Origin: CAZEMR01 sp964513465
Lineage (GTDB): Bacteria > Bacteroidota > Ignavibacteria > Kapaibacteriales > UBA2268
Length of the DNA stretch: 30,255 nucleotides
Assembly: GCA_964513465.1 (NCBI GenBank)
Contig: CAZEMR010000037.1
Location: 1-30,255, forward strand
Direction: 5' to 3'
Shown: positions 16,300 through 23,865 of the stretch, piece after piece
How the letters are laid out: each line of letters opens with the position of its first letter
Numbering within the stretch: position 1 is the first letter of the stretch
Notes under the pieces: model-generated
Database searches by the model: none
What the model saw: only the letters and a program-made list of their open reading frames with translations
Told to the model about the DNA's origin: nothing
Translations under genes and position numbers: made by a program

Positions 16300-17106
16300 C
16301 TAATATTCGGCGAAATAATCCGAGCCGGTGGAATACATCCGGAAAAATCGCGCAGGCGTCATCCCCGCCATGGATTTGAAATCATTGATGAAATGCGATT
16401 GGTCGTAGTATCCCGCGGCCAGCCCCAGTTCGGTCATGCCCGGATAATTATGGGTCTGCTGCAAGTGGAGCACAGTCTGGAACCGGACAATCTTCCGGAA
16501 TGATTTTGGAGCAAGGCCGACGTATTCGCCGAACTTTCGCTCGAATTGCTTTGCGCTGAGGCAGGCAGCCCCGGCAAGCTCTTTGATCCGGACATTCCCG
16601 CCGGCGGAGTCGATTATATTTATGGATTCCCCGATTCGGCGGAAGTCGTAAAAATCCCGACCCTTTAATCGCGAGAGGAGGTATTCCTCGACCACCGGGG
16701 TCTGCTCCTGCGGAGTGGACAGCCCGGCGAGTTTTTCCTCGATGTGGACATTCTTGAAGCATTTGAGCATTTCAATGGATATATTATTCGAAGAGAATTC
16801 GCTTGCGGGTTCGTCGAAAAACAGGCGCGCGCCGTGGGGACGAAATACGATCGCGAAAAGCCTTATCCGCCGGATTGCGCTAAGCTCGAAGGGCGATGTA
16901 TGCTGTCCGCCGACGTATGAACCGAGTAGCTGCCGGACGCCTGCGGGGTCAGTCGATTCGAATCGCTCGCCTGTATTCAGTATCAGCTGCATGCAGCCGG
17001 TGGGGAGAATCGACTGGGATTCCTCGCCGCCGGCGTCATCGAGCGTCCAGTAATACCGCACGTATGGCCGCAGCTCGGGCCGCGGAATGAAATATCCGAA
17101 GCTCAT
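16300..17106 (-). CDS. AraC-family transcriptional regulator
   Basis: The 268-residue product has an N-terminal sensor domain of the DUF6597 type (YFIPRPELRPYVRYYWTLDD, then ILPTGCMQLILNTG). A C-terminal double helix-turn-helix DNA-binding domain spans about residues 165-262, with IKELAGAACLSAKQFERKF as the first HTH and TELGLAAGYYDQSHFINDF then MTPARF as the second, matching the AraC signature. It begins 14 nt after the nitrilase stop and is followed by the VOC gene, so it probably regulates this set or itself. The inducer is unknown. No strong Shine-Dalgarno is seen, but the ATG gives the expected N-terminus. Confidence 0.93.
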   Translation of the reverse strand: MSFGYFIPRPELRPYVRYYWTLDDAGGEESQSILPTGCMQLILNTGERFESTDPAGVRQLLGSYVGGQHTSPFELSAIRRIRLFAIVFRPHGARLFFDEPASEFSSNNISIEMLKCFKNVHIEEKLAGLSTPQEQTPVVEEYLLSRLKGRDFYDFRRIGESINIIDSAGGNVRIKELAGAACLSAKQFERKFGEYVGLAPKSFRKIVRFQTVLHLQQTHNYPGMTELGLAAGYYDQSHFINDFKSMAGMTPARFFRMYSTGSDYFAEY

Positions 17107-17120
17107 AATTGGCTGGTTTA

Positions 17121-18062
17121 TTAATTATCAATAATTTCGATTATGCTCTGCCTTTGACGATTGAGTGATAATTTTGTGACATCCGGCCGCGAATAATGCC
17201 CCGCGGGATCGAAATTCTGCCGCTCGCGCAGAATAGTTTTATAATCAATTTCAATCGTGAATAATTCTTCCGCGGAATCCGCCGGTTCGAGCAGCCATCT
17301 TCCGTCGGGCGCGGCTGCGCAGCTTCCGCCATTGGCCATTATTTCGGGAGCATTATTATATATAAGATCGCGGTGGGGGATATTCTCAGGAATGTTATCT
17401 CTGCGCATAACTCCCGATACGGAAACCACATACGATCGCGACTCCTTTGCAATGCAGCGGGTGATGTCCTCGGTATTATGAGTATTTCCCGGCCAGATCG
17501 CGAAATGCAGATTCTCGCCCTGCCCATAAAGCGCCGCGCGGCTGAGCGGCATCCAGTTCTCCCAGCAGTTGAGGCCGCCCATGGTGAATTCATCGAGCGG
17601 GAAGGTCCGCAGTCCGTGGCCATCGCCGACGGCCCAGACGAGGCGCTCTTCGTAGGTTGGCATCAGCTTGCGGTGAACGTTGCGGACGGCGCCGCGGTTG
17701 TCTATATATACCATTGAGCAGTAGAGGCTGTGACCGCCGCGATTGGCTGCGCGCTCCACCGTCCCGGCGATTACGTCGACATTATTTGCGCGGGCGGTAT
17801 CGCATATTGGGGCGAGGTCGCCGCCTTCGATCGATACGGCCTGCGCTGCGTAATGTGCGAATATGTCCTTTTGGATATCCGAATTGAAACGGGCGCCGTC
17901 GGTGAGTTCGACCCAGAAGGGATAGCCGGGCAATACCGCCTCGCCGAATGCGACAATTCGGCAGCCGTTGCGGGCGGCCAGCGCGATATAATTAGTCATT
18001 TTGGCGATGGTTTTTTCGCGGTCGAGCCAGACGGGCGCAATTTGAGCAAGTCCGATTTTCAT
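17121..18062 (-). CDS. Nitrilase (carbon-nitrogen hydrolase family)
   Basis: The 313-residue product has the Glu-Lys-Cys triad of the nitrilase superfamily: E41 in FGEAVLPGYPFW, K132 in HRKLMPTYEERLVW and C166 in GGLNCWENWMPL. The GLNCWENWMPL block and RKLMPTYEERLVW are those of true nitrilases, which convert organic nitriles to carboxylic acid plus ammonia, rather than amidases. Length is close to the 310-360 of the family. It is the first gene of a minus-strand set with an AraC regulator and a VOC protein, and is divergent from a CoA-binding protein gene. A 26-nt perfect inverted repeat lies 39 nt upstream of its start. The natural nitrile cannot be inferred. Confidence 0.94.
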   Translation of the reverse strand: MKIGLAQIAPVWLDREKTIAKMTNYIALAARNGCRIVAFGEAVLPGYPFWVELTDGARFNSDIQKDIFAHYAAQAVSIEGGDLAPICDTARANNVDVIAGTVERAANRGGHSLYCSMVYIDNRGAVRNVHRKLMPTYEERLVWAVGDGHGLRTFPLDEFTMGGLNCWENWMPLSRAALYGQGENLHFAIWPGNTHNTEDITRCIAKESRSYVVSVSGVMRRDNIPENIPHRDLIYNNAPEIMANGGSCAAAPDGRWLLEPADSAEELFTIEIDYKTILRERQNFDPAGHYSRPDVTKLSLNRQRQSIIEIIDN

Positions 18063-18101
18063 TGATTTTCCGAATATTTATAAAAGTTTAATAATTGATG
18101 C

Positions 18102-18127
18102 TTAAATTGCTAAGGATAGCAATTTAA
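18102..18127. promoter_or_regulatory. Perfect inverted repeat in a divergent intergenic region
   Basis: TTAAATTGCTA (18102-18112) and TAGCAATTTAA (18117-18127) form an 11-bp perfect inverted repeat around AGGA. It lies 39 nt upstream of the nitrilase start and about 140 nt upstream of the CoA-binding protein start. It may be an operator for a dimeric regulator or a weak hairpin in the leader. No T-run supports a terminator. Confidence 0.5.
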
Positions 18128-18265
18128 TGATTTGGATTCATTTTTCTGAAAAATAATGGCTTAATTGACATTCATATAATTCAAATAATCATTTTTTTTG
18201 TTTCATTCGAGTATTAAAATTATTAATTTAAATAAATCGTGCTGCAATTATTCCACGGAGTTATT

Positions 18266-18718
18266 ATGGTTAGCAAAAAACAGATCGATGATTTTATGGC
18301 CAGCAAAAACGTTGCTGTGGTCGGGCTTTCTCGCAATCCAAAGTCGTTCAGCAGAAGCGTAGCCGACAGCCTTCGCGAAAAAGGATTTAAGCTGTTCGGA
18401 GTAAATCCCAACGCGGAGAATATCAACGGCGTCAAATGCTATAATTCTATCGGCGAATTGCCAGCCGAGGCCGACCGGCTGCTGATTCTGACATCCAAAG
18501 CCGGCACTGAAACGATAATGCCGGAGGTGGTCAAAAGCAGGTTTTCGCATATCTGGATACAGCAGACCGCCGATACGCCGAAGGTGCTCGAAATGGCCGC
18601 CGATTCGGATAAAAATATTATCTCCGGCAAGTGCATTATGATGTTTTCCGAGCCTGTAAATGGTATACATGGATTCCATAAATTTCTGATGAAATTATTC
18701 GGAAAATATCCTAAATAA
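18266..18718 (+). CDS. CoA-binding domain protein (YccU-like)
   Basis: The 150-residue product is a small single-domain protein of the CoA_binding_2 family. A Rossmann-type N-terminus is seen in VAVVGLSRNPKSFSRSVADS, then KLFGVNPNAENINGVKCYNS. The middle strand LLILTSKAGTETIMPEV and HIWIQQTADT follow the family pattern. Such proteins bind CoA or a related nucleotide, but the cellular role is not established. The ATG at 18266 is preceded by GGAG with 5-nt spacing; an in-frame GTG at 18239 has no such signal and is rejected. It lies 29 nt upstream of a membrane-protein gene in the same direction. Confidence 0.9.
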   Translation: MVSKKQIDDFMASKNVAVVGLSRNPKSFSRSVADSLREKGFKLFGVNPNAENINGVKCYNSIGELPAEADRLLILTSKAGTETIMPEVVKSRFSHIWIQQTADTPKVLEMAADSDKNIISGKCIMMFSEPVNGIHGFHKFLMKLFGKYPK

Positions 18719-18747
18719 ATTATTGATCCGGAAAAATCAAATCAGTT

Positions 18748-19782
18748 ATGAGAAAAACTGCGATTTTTGTAATATATTTTATCTGCTCGCTTTATGTATT
18801 TCTGCTGGGCGTTCGCCAGCCGAATATTGACGGCTACGAGCGCGCCCGGTTCGGAGAAATGGTGCAGGGCACTGCCCATCGGCCATTTGTTTACCGTACA
18901 TTGCTGCCATCGGTCATTCGCGGAATCGAATCGCTGGTGCCGGACTCGGCGGAAGAATCGCTGAAGCAATCGATCGACCGGGTATTTCCATTCGGGAAAA
19001 TCATCAACAAAATGGGCTGGGACGAGCAGTATTACTTCGAATACCTGATCGGACTGCCACTTATGCTGGCCTGCCTTATTGCCTTCATGTATTCGCTAAG
19101 CTGGCTGGCGCGCGGGCTGTTTGCGGGGCCGGATTGGATATTTCCGCTGATTGCCGTCGCGGCCATGCTTGTCCTGCCAGCGATGTTCCGATATTACATA
19201 TACATTTATGATTTCCCGACGCTTTTACTGTTCACGCTGGCGCTTGCATTGATGGCGCATCGGCGCTGGCGCTGGTATTATGTCGTATTCGTGCTGGCCG
19301 CAATCAACAAAGAAACGGCGATATTGCTCGCATTCTTTTGGATGATATTGCTGCGGCGCGAGCGGCTGCGCGACCCACTGAAATATTGGATCACTGCGGC
19401 GGCCCAGGTGATGGCATTCGTCGCCCTAAAGCTTGTGATTACATTGATTTACTTGGATAACTCCGGGGTTCCTGCCGAGTTCAATTTCCTCGAGCACAAT
19501 TTCGCAATTCTTTTCTCGCCGCACTCGGTTCCAGGTGTTATAAGCGTAATTGTCATATTCATCCTGCTGTTTTATCGCTGGCGCGAAAAGCCCCAATTTC
19601 TCCGGCTGGCGCTGCTGATGGGCATCCCATTGCTTGCGCTTGGAATATTCTGGGGAGTAATCGACGAATTCCGCATATTTTATGAGATTTATGCCGTAAT
19701 CTGGCTTCTGGCGGGGCATACACTCTCGCTGATGGCAGGCTTCGGGCTCGAGCCCCGCCCGAATGAATGGAGGCTTACGTGA
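18748..19782 (+). CDS. Polytopic membrane protein of unknown function
   Basis: The 344-residue product has about 8-9 hydrophobic membrane segments, beginning at residues 5-22 (IFVIYFICSLYVFLLGV). Conserved-looking soluble motifs are HRPFVYRTLLPSV, YIYDFPTLLLF and AAINKETAIL. The Asp in an early loop, the Tyr-Asp-Phe-Pro stretch and the overall topology resemble GT-C type glycosyltransferases or related lipid-linked sugar enzymes. I cannot assign it, and this resemblance is weak. Its stop overlaps the start of the cupin gene by 4 nt (GTGA), so the two are translated together. Confidence 0.8.
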   Translation: MRKTAIFVIYFICSLYVFLLGVRQPNIDGYERARFGEMVQGTAHRPFVYRTLLPSVIRGIESLVPDSAEESLKQSIDRVFPFGKIINKMGWDEQYYFEYLIGLPLMLACLIAFMYSLSWLARGLFAGPDWIFPLIAVAAMLVLPAMFRYYIYIYDFPTLLLFTLALALMAHRRWRWYYVVFVLAAINKETAILLAFFWMILLRRERLRDPLKYWITAAAQVMAFVALKLVITLIYLDNSGVPAEFNFLEHNFAILFSPHSVPGVISVIVIFILLFYRWREKPQFLRLALLMGIPLLALGIFWGVIDEFRIFYEIYAVIWLLAGHTLSLMAGFGLEPRPNEWRLT

Positions 19783-20147
19783 CCCCGCCCGAAGTTATAA
19801 ATATATCTGAAAAATTCGATCAGATCGGCGAATTCTGGAGTCCGCATGTTATTGCCTCGCTGAACGGCCAGCATGTCCGGATTGGCCGGCTCAAGGGGGA
19901 ATTCGTTTGGCATAAGCATGACGATGAGGACGAGATGTTTTTGGTTATCGAGGGGCGGCTGACTCTGCGATTCCGCGAGGGCGACCGCACGCTCGGGCCT
20001 GGCGAGATAATCGTAGTGCCACGCGGAACGGAGCACTGCCCGGTCTGCGAGTCGGAAGTACGGGTGCTTCTATTCGAACCTGCGGCTACCATCAATACCG
20101 GCTCGACCGAAAGCGGCCTTCGCCGCGACGAGCTGCCGGGGATATGA
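19779..20147 (+). CDS. Cupin-domain protein
   Basis: The 122-residue product is a single-domain cupin. Motif 1 is WHKHDDEDEMFLVIEGRLTL, carrying the two His and the Glu that bind metal; motif 2 is LGPGEIIVVPRGTEHCPVC with the last His. Relatives are often annotated as mannose-6-phosphate isomerase-like or sugar-binding cupins; the ligand is unknown. I choose the GTG at 19779, which overlaps the previous stop (GTGA) and has GGAGG 5 nt upstream. An ATG at 19767 would add four residues but its first bases overlap that ribosome-binding site. The stop is only 2 nt from the stop of a convergent small gene. Confidence 0.9.
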   Translation: MTPPEVINISEKFDQIGEFWSPHVIASLNGQHVRIGRLKGEFVWHKHDDEDEMFLVIEGRLTLRFREGDRTLGPGEIIVVPRGTEHCPVCESEVRVLLFEPAATINTGSTESGLRRDELPGI

Positions 20148-20149
20148 TT

Positions 20150-20329
20150 TTAGTGGTTGTTTTTATCAGAATCATGCATACTTTTTTTTAATTTATCAAT
20201 TATTTCCTGTGTAAAAACACTTGAGTAATTATGTTTTTCAATGCTATTTTTTCTTTTTCTGTTCTTGAAGAATCTCGGCAAATAAATTTTGCGAAATTCT
20301 TCAAGCGATTTAATTCTTGTCGTCTCCAT
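20150..20329 (-). CDS. 59-residue small protein downstream of the Ntn-hydrolase-like gene
   Basis: The minus strand encodes 59 residues starting METTRIKSLEEFRKIYLPRF and ending HDSDKNNH. The ATG lies 3 nt after the stop of the Ntn-hydrolase-like frame, so the two are almost surely co-transcribed and coupled. The first half is basic and amphipathic (IKSLEEFRKIYLPRFFKNRKRK), the second half polar. There is no signal peptide or membrane segment. I do not recognise a family. The AT-rich composition matches the upstream gene and not the GC-richer cupin gene, whose stop is 2 nt away. A partner or regulator of the hydrolase is a reasonable guess from the coupling alone. Confidence 0.65.
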   Translation of the reverse strand: METTRIKSLEEFRKIYLPRFFKNRKRKNSIEKHNYSSVFTQEIIDKLKKSMHDSDKNNH

Positions 20330-20332
20330 GTT

Positions 20333-21625
20333 TTATTTCTTTAAATAATTTATGAAAAAGTGCTGATTGAGTTCTGGTGTAAAATAATGCTTTCTTTTTA
20401 TCCATATTAATCCATCACCTTTAGAGATAAGCGCAATATCGATAGGCCCGCCAACAGTCTCTTCCTCAAGGGAAATTTTTTTTCTAAGGCAGCTAAGATT
20501 AACAAGTGATTCAGCCATTTCAGCAAGCTCGCCTTTTGGCAAAAACTGAACAGTTTCCAATACAGGATCAACATAATGAGTTAATGAATTTTTTTGGATG
20601 TCTTCTAATGCATTCTTAATTTTTGGAATGATTTCATCGTTTAGATTGTCTAATTTTTCCTGATTTAAATCATTTCCGATATTAAGTTGGTCCATTAATA
20701 TTTTGGGGTACTCATCAATGATATCTTTTATTAATGAGTCATAAAATTTTTGGATTGTAGGTGAGATTCCTCTCAAATAAGTATGAACCATTTCAGATTG
20801 AGCAAAAGGGAAAATCGAAGCGCTATTCTCAAAATCGATTTGTTTGTAATCTTTTTTCCGGAATTTCAAAATATTACTAATTTTACATTCAATATCATAA
20901 GAAATAATGGATGGGAATATCTCGGCTTCACCGAATCCTGCAATAACTACACCCGATGTCTGGTTGTTTTGGATTTCATGAGGGAAAAACAGAAATATTC
21001 TTGCCGCGATTAACTGTAATTTCTCGGTAATCTCATCAGTAAGAGGAATTCTTTCGAAAACCTGATCGATCGATTGTTTAATAATTTCTCGAAATTCATT
21101 GATAAATATTATGTCGTGATTCTTTTCTTCCTTATCGACGAAAACTCCATTTGTCCAAATATTATAATGGAGTTTGATAATTTCGTCAGTCAGGATTTGA
21201 ATCTGTGTTTCATCTAGTTCGGGTTTTTGGGCTAACTCATCTCTGATTTTTGATTCCAGGTCTTCTCTTATCCTGTAATAATATGAGACTATCGAATCAC
21301 TAATGTATTTCTTTTCTTCTTTCTCAGGTATAAATATTGCATCACTTTTTAAAAAAGAAATAAATTGATCTCCATAGTCGTGAAGTTTTTCGTATGTTGA
21401 ATCTTTTTGATCACTTCTGAACATTTTAATGATAGTTTCTCAAGATATTTCCATAAATCTGGCATTACCAAAGATCATGATGCCAACTGAGGCGAATTTT
21501 GATAATGCGAATATTTTATTCGCTGATGTGAATATTTTGTATCCCAGTTGATGGCTCACTGTTGTCGAGCTATCCGCCGCCATAGCAACTGCCTCTTTAT
21601 TCAAAATGGCAATTTCAGCCGTCAT
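20333..21625 (-). pseudogene. Proteasome-like Ntn hydrolase frame split by one in-frame UGA
   Basis: An ATG at 21625 opens a frame that meets TGA at 21440-21442 after 61 codons and then stays open, in the same frame, to the TAA at 20333-20335. Removing the stop gives 430 codons. The start reads M-TAEIAILNKEAVAMAAD, which aligns without gaps with proteasome beta subunits (TTTVGIVCKDAVVLAAD): Thr2 sits at catalytic Thr1 and Asp18 at Asp17. Lys37 (SANKIFAL) fits Lys33 with a 3-residue insertion. Met removal would expose the Thr. After the stop come a long helical insertion and further likely strands (SGVVIAGFGEAEIF and GGPIDIALISKGDGLIWIKR). The stop follows FMEIS and precedes ETIIK. I recall relatives with Trp there (PWETIIK), so TGG to TGA is likely, but this is unverified. 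A TTG at 21637 is a less likely start. Alternatives are re-initiation at the ATG at 21424, readthrough, or an assembly error. Confidence 0.75.
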
Positions 21626-21651
21626 AGTGGAACTCAATAAATTATATGGAA

Positions 21652-21703
21652 ATTAAATTTAATATAATATTTTAGAATTTTATCTCAAAGAGAAATATTT
21701 TTG
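21652..21703. promoter_or_regulatory. Divergent AT-rich control region with a TAnnTTTG element
   Basis: TATTTTTG at 21696-21703 on the plus strand matches the -7 consensus and could drive the carotenoid operon, with a leader of about 105 nt; its -33 partner is weak. ATTAAATTTAAT at 21652-21663 is a 12-bp palindrome 27 nt upstream of the Ntn-hydrolase start on the other strand. Either may be chance in such AT-rich DNA. Confidence 0.35.
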
Positions 21704-21814
21704 GAATAGTTAAAATGCATTAAGGAAATCATAAGATTTTTGCAAATATTCTCCAAAATTTATATCTTATATGAGTACCTTTCTAAATATTCCTTCAGAG
21801 TAATATTTATTTTT

Positions 21815-22378
21815 ATGAAATATTTTTTTGTGATTGTAATAATCGCCGTGGCGATTTGCAACCCGTACGCCGCGAGTGCGGATGATGCCAAAACCGAACA
21901 GTTAAGAAAATTATATTATGAAGCTACGGAAAACGAAGACAAAATTGACCCTGCTATAAATATGATGGAGCAATTCTCCCGGAATAATCCCGGCGCGAAG
22001 GGGCTGATGGATGTCTATATCGGCTCGCTGACCGCAGTGAAGGCGAGGTTTGCGTTCTGGCCGCCGACAAAGCTGGAATTGGCTGAAGACGGCATCGACA
22101 AAATGGAGGCGGGACTTAAAATGGAACCTGACAATATCGAGGCTCTGTTTATTTATGGGACGACTTGCTATTATCTTCCGTTTTTCTTTGGCAAATCCGA
22201 CGAAGCCGAATCTGCTTTGATCAGGATCGTGAAATTAATTGACGAGCAATCAGCAAAATTATACAATAGTGAATTGCTCTATAATGCGCTTGAATTTATA
22301 ATCAAAAATATTGAAATGAAAGAACAGCTCGATCAAAAAGCCCGAAAATGGATGAAGAGGCTCGAGGTACGGAAATGA
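21815..22378 (+). CDS. Periplasmic TPR-like protein, first gene of the carotenoid operon
   Basis: From the ATG at 21815 the product is 187 residues with a clear signal peptide (MKYFFVIVIIAVAICNPYAA, cleavage near SADD). The rest is helical and resembles tetratricopeptide helices, for example NPGAKGLMDVYIGSLTAVKA and PDNIEALFIYGTTCYYLPFF. A conserved-looking FWPPTKLELAEDGIDKME sits between. I do not recognise a named family. An in-frame extension to 21740 would bury the signal peptide and is rejected. The stop overlaps the next start by ATGA, tying it to the carotenoid desaturase gene. It may help organise or transport the pigment or act in the envelope, but only the operon context supports that. 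Confidence 0.78.
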   Translation: MKYFFVIVIIAVAICNPYAASADDAKTEQLRKLYYEATENEDKIDPAINMMEQFSRNNPGAKGLMDVYIGSLTAVKARFAFWPPTKLELAEDGIDKMEAGLKMEPDNIEALFIYGTTCYYLPFFFGKSDEAESALIRIVKLIDEQSAKLYNSELLYNALEFIIKNIEMKEQLDQKARKWMKRLEVRK

Positions 22379-23865
22379 ACCGCGTTGCCGTCATAGGAGC
22401 CGGGCTGGGCGGATTATCCGCGGCGCTGCATCTTAGGGCGCTGGGATATGATGTCGAAATATTCGAGAAAAATTCGCGCGCAGGCGGGAAGCTCGGGCGA
22501 GTTGAGAACGAGGGATTTACTTTTCCGACCGGGCCGACGATTTTGACGATGCCGGACGTGTTGCAAGGCGTTTTCGACTTTGCCGGACAAAGCAAAAAAA
22601 TGCCGGAAATTTTGCCGCTCGAGATTATTTCACACAATTTTTTCGAAAGCGGACACGATGTGCGCATTTCTGCAGACCCGGGCAGCTCGATGCGCTCGAT
22701 TGCCGAGGTGTCGCCTGACGACGCCGGACGGTATGAGGATTATCTTGCTTATAGCAAATCGATTTACGACAACGGCGCGGATGTTTTTTTGTTCGAGCCG
22801 TTTCAGGAAATTCCGATGCTATATAAAACCGGCAGCATCCCCTCTCTGTCAGTGATTACTAAAATTGATGCATTCCGCACCGCACACAAAGCCAACCGGG
22901 AATATTTTCGGCATCCTAATATCATCAAAATATTTGACAGATATGCCACTTACAGCGGATCAGATCCTTACCGCGCCCCGGCTACTCTGAATATAATCGC
23001 GCATGTTGAACTGAATATGGGCGGATTTTACGTTGTCGGGGGCATGTATGAGATTGTACGCAGTCTGGTGCAGGCATGTGCGGAAAATGACATTCGGATT
23101 CACACGGAATCGCCGGTAGAAAAGATCGCTGTCAATAACGGAAGAGTATACGGAGTATATATAAATGATCGAATAATGGAATGCGATCGCGTTATTTGTA
23201 ATGCAGATCCGGTATATGCATTCGATAAGCTGATCGACGGATATGATAGCCGCACGCGGAAGCTGAAGGCAGCCGAGCCCTCTATTTCGGGGGTGTTGTT
23301 TATGTGGGGTGTGCGCTCGAAAAGCCGCTCGCTGGGCCTGCATAACGTATTTTTTGCGGAGGATTACCGCGACGAATTCCGCGCAATATTCGATCGCGGA
23401 AGGGTTTACGGCGATCCGACGATTTATGTGTCCATCAGTTCAAAGGCCGATCCGGATCATGCGCCGGATGACTGCGAAAATTGGTATGTGCTTGTAAATG
23501 CGCCATACATGAGGGATGGCGGGGGTTTTGAGGATATTAATATTATTCGCAGAAATATATTGAATAAGCTTCAGCGCTTCGGTTACGATATCGATAACCG
23601 CATTGTATATGAAGATGTTATCACACCGGTGGATATACTTGATCTGTACAACAGCAACCGGGGCAGTATCTATGGAATGTCGTCCAATTCGAAGATGGCG
23701 GCATTCCGCAGGCAGTCGAATCGCAGCAACGATATCGATGGGCTATACTTCGCGGGCGGGGCGGCGCATCCGGGCGGCGGAGTGCCGCTGACACTGCTTT
23801 CGGGCAGGCATTGCGCCAGAATTATTGCATTCAGGGATAATAAGGAATTCCGGGTAAATATATGA
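22375..23865 (+). CDS. CrtD/CrtN-like carotenoid desaturase (FAD-dependent)
   Basis: The 496-residue product is a CrtI-family flavin oxidoreductase. The dinucleotide fold is at the N-terminus (VAVIGAGLGGLSAALHLRAL, then EIFEKNSRAGGKLGR). The C-terminal FAD motif reads GLYFAGGAAHPGGGVP followed by LTLLSG. The HPGxGVP...LSG form is closer to CrtD/hydroxyneurosporene and CrtN-type enzymes than to phytoene desaturases, which have HPGxGxPG...SA. It may therefore add the 3',4' double bond or desaturate or oxidise a later intermediate. The exact step is an inference. Start: ATG at 22375, overlapping the previous stop by 4 nt; a longer frame from 22348 would overlap that gene further. Its own stop overlaps crtI by ATGA. 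Confidence 0.88.
   Translation: MNRVAVIGAGLGGLSAALHLRALGYDVEIFEKNSRAGGKLGRVENEGFTFPTGPTILTMPDVLQGVFDFAGQSKKMPEILPLEIISHNFFESGHDVRISADPGSSMRSIAEVSPDDAGRYEDYLAYSKSIYDNGADVFLFEPFQEIPMLYKTGSIPSLSVITKIDAFRTAHKANREYFRHPNIIKIFDRYATYSGSDPYRAPATLNIIAHVELNMGGFYVVGGMYEIVRSLVQACAENDIRIHTESPVEKIAVNNGRVYGVYINDRIMECDRVICNADPVYAFDKLIDGYDSRTRKLKAAEPSISGVLFMWGVRSKSRSLGLHNVFFAEDYRDEFRAIFDRGRVYGDPTIYVSISSKADPDHAPDDCENWYVLVNAPYMRDGGGFEDINIIRRNILNKLQRFGYDIDNRIVYEDVITPVDILDLYNSNRGSIYGMSSNSKMAAFRRQSNRSNDIDGLYFAGGAAHPGGGVPLTLLSGRHCARIIAFRDNKEFRVNI

Noticed and set aside
21440..21442. Selenocysteine at the in-frame UGA
   Set aside because: The surrounding residues (FMEIS/ETIIK) are not a redox motif and I see no evident SECIS-like hairpin directly downstream; a Trp codon mutation fits better.
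20333..21637. UGA read as tryptophan by an alternative genetic code
   Set aside because: thrS, gmk, the cupin gene, the msrAB fusion and the glycosyltransferase all end at UGA in the expected place, so UGA is a stop here.
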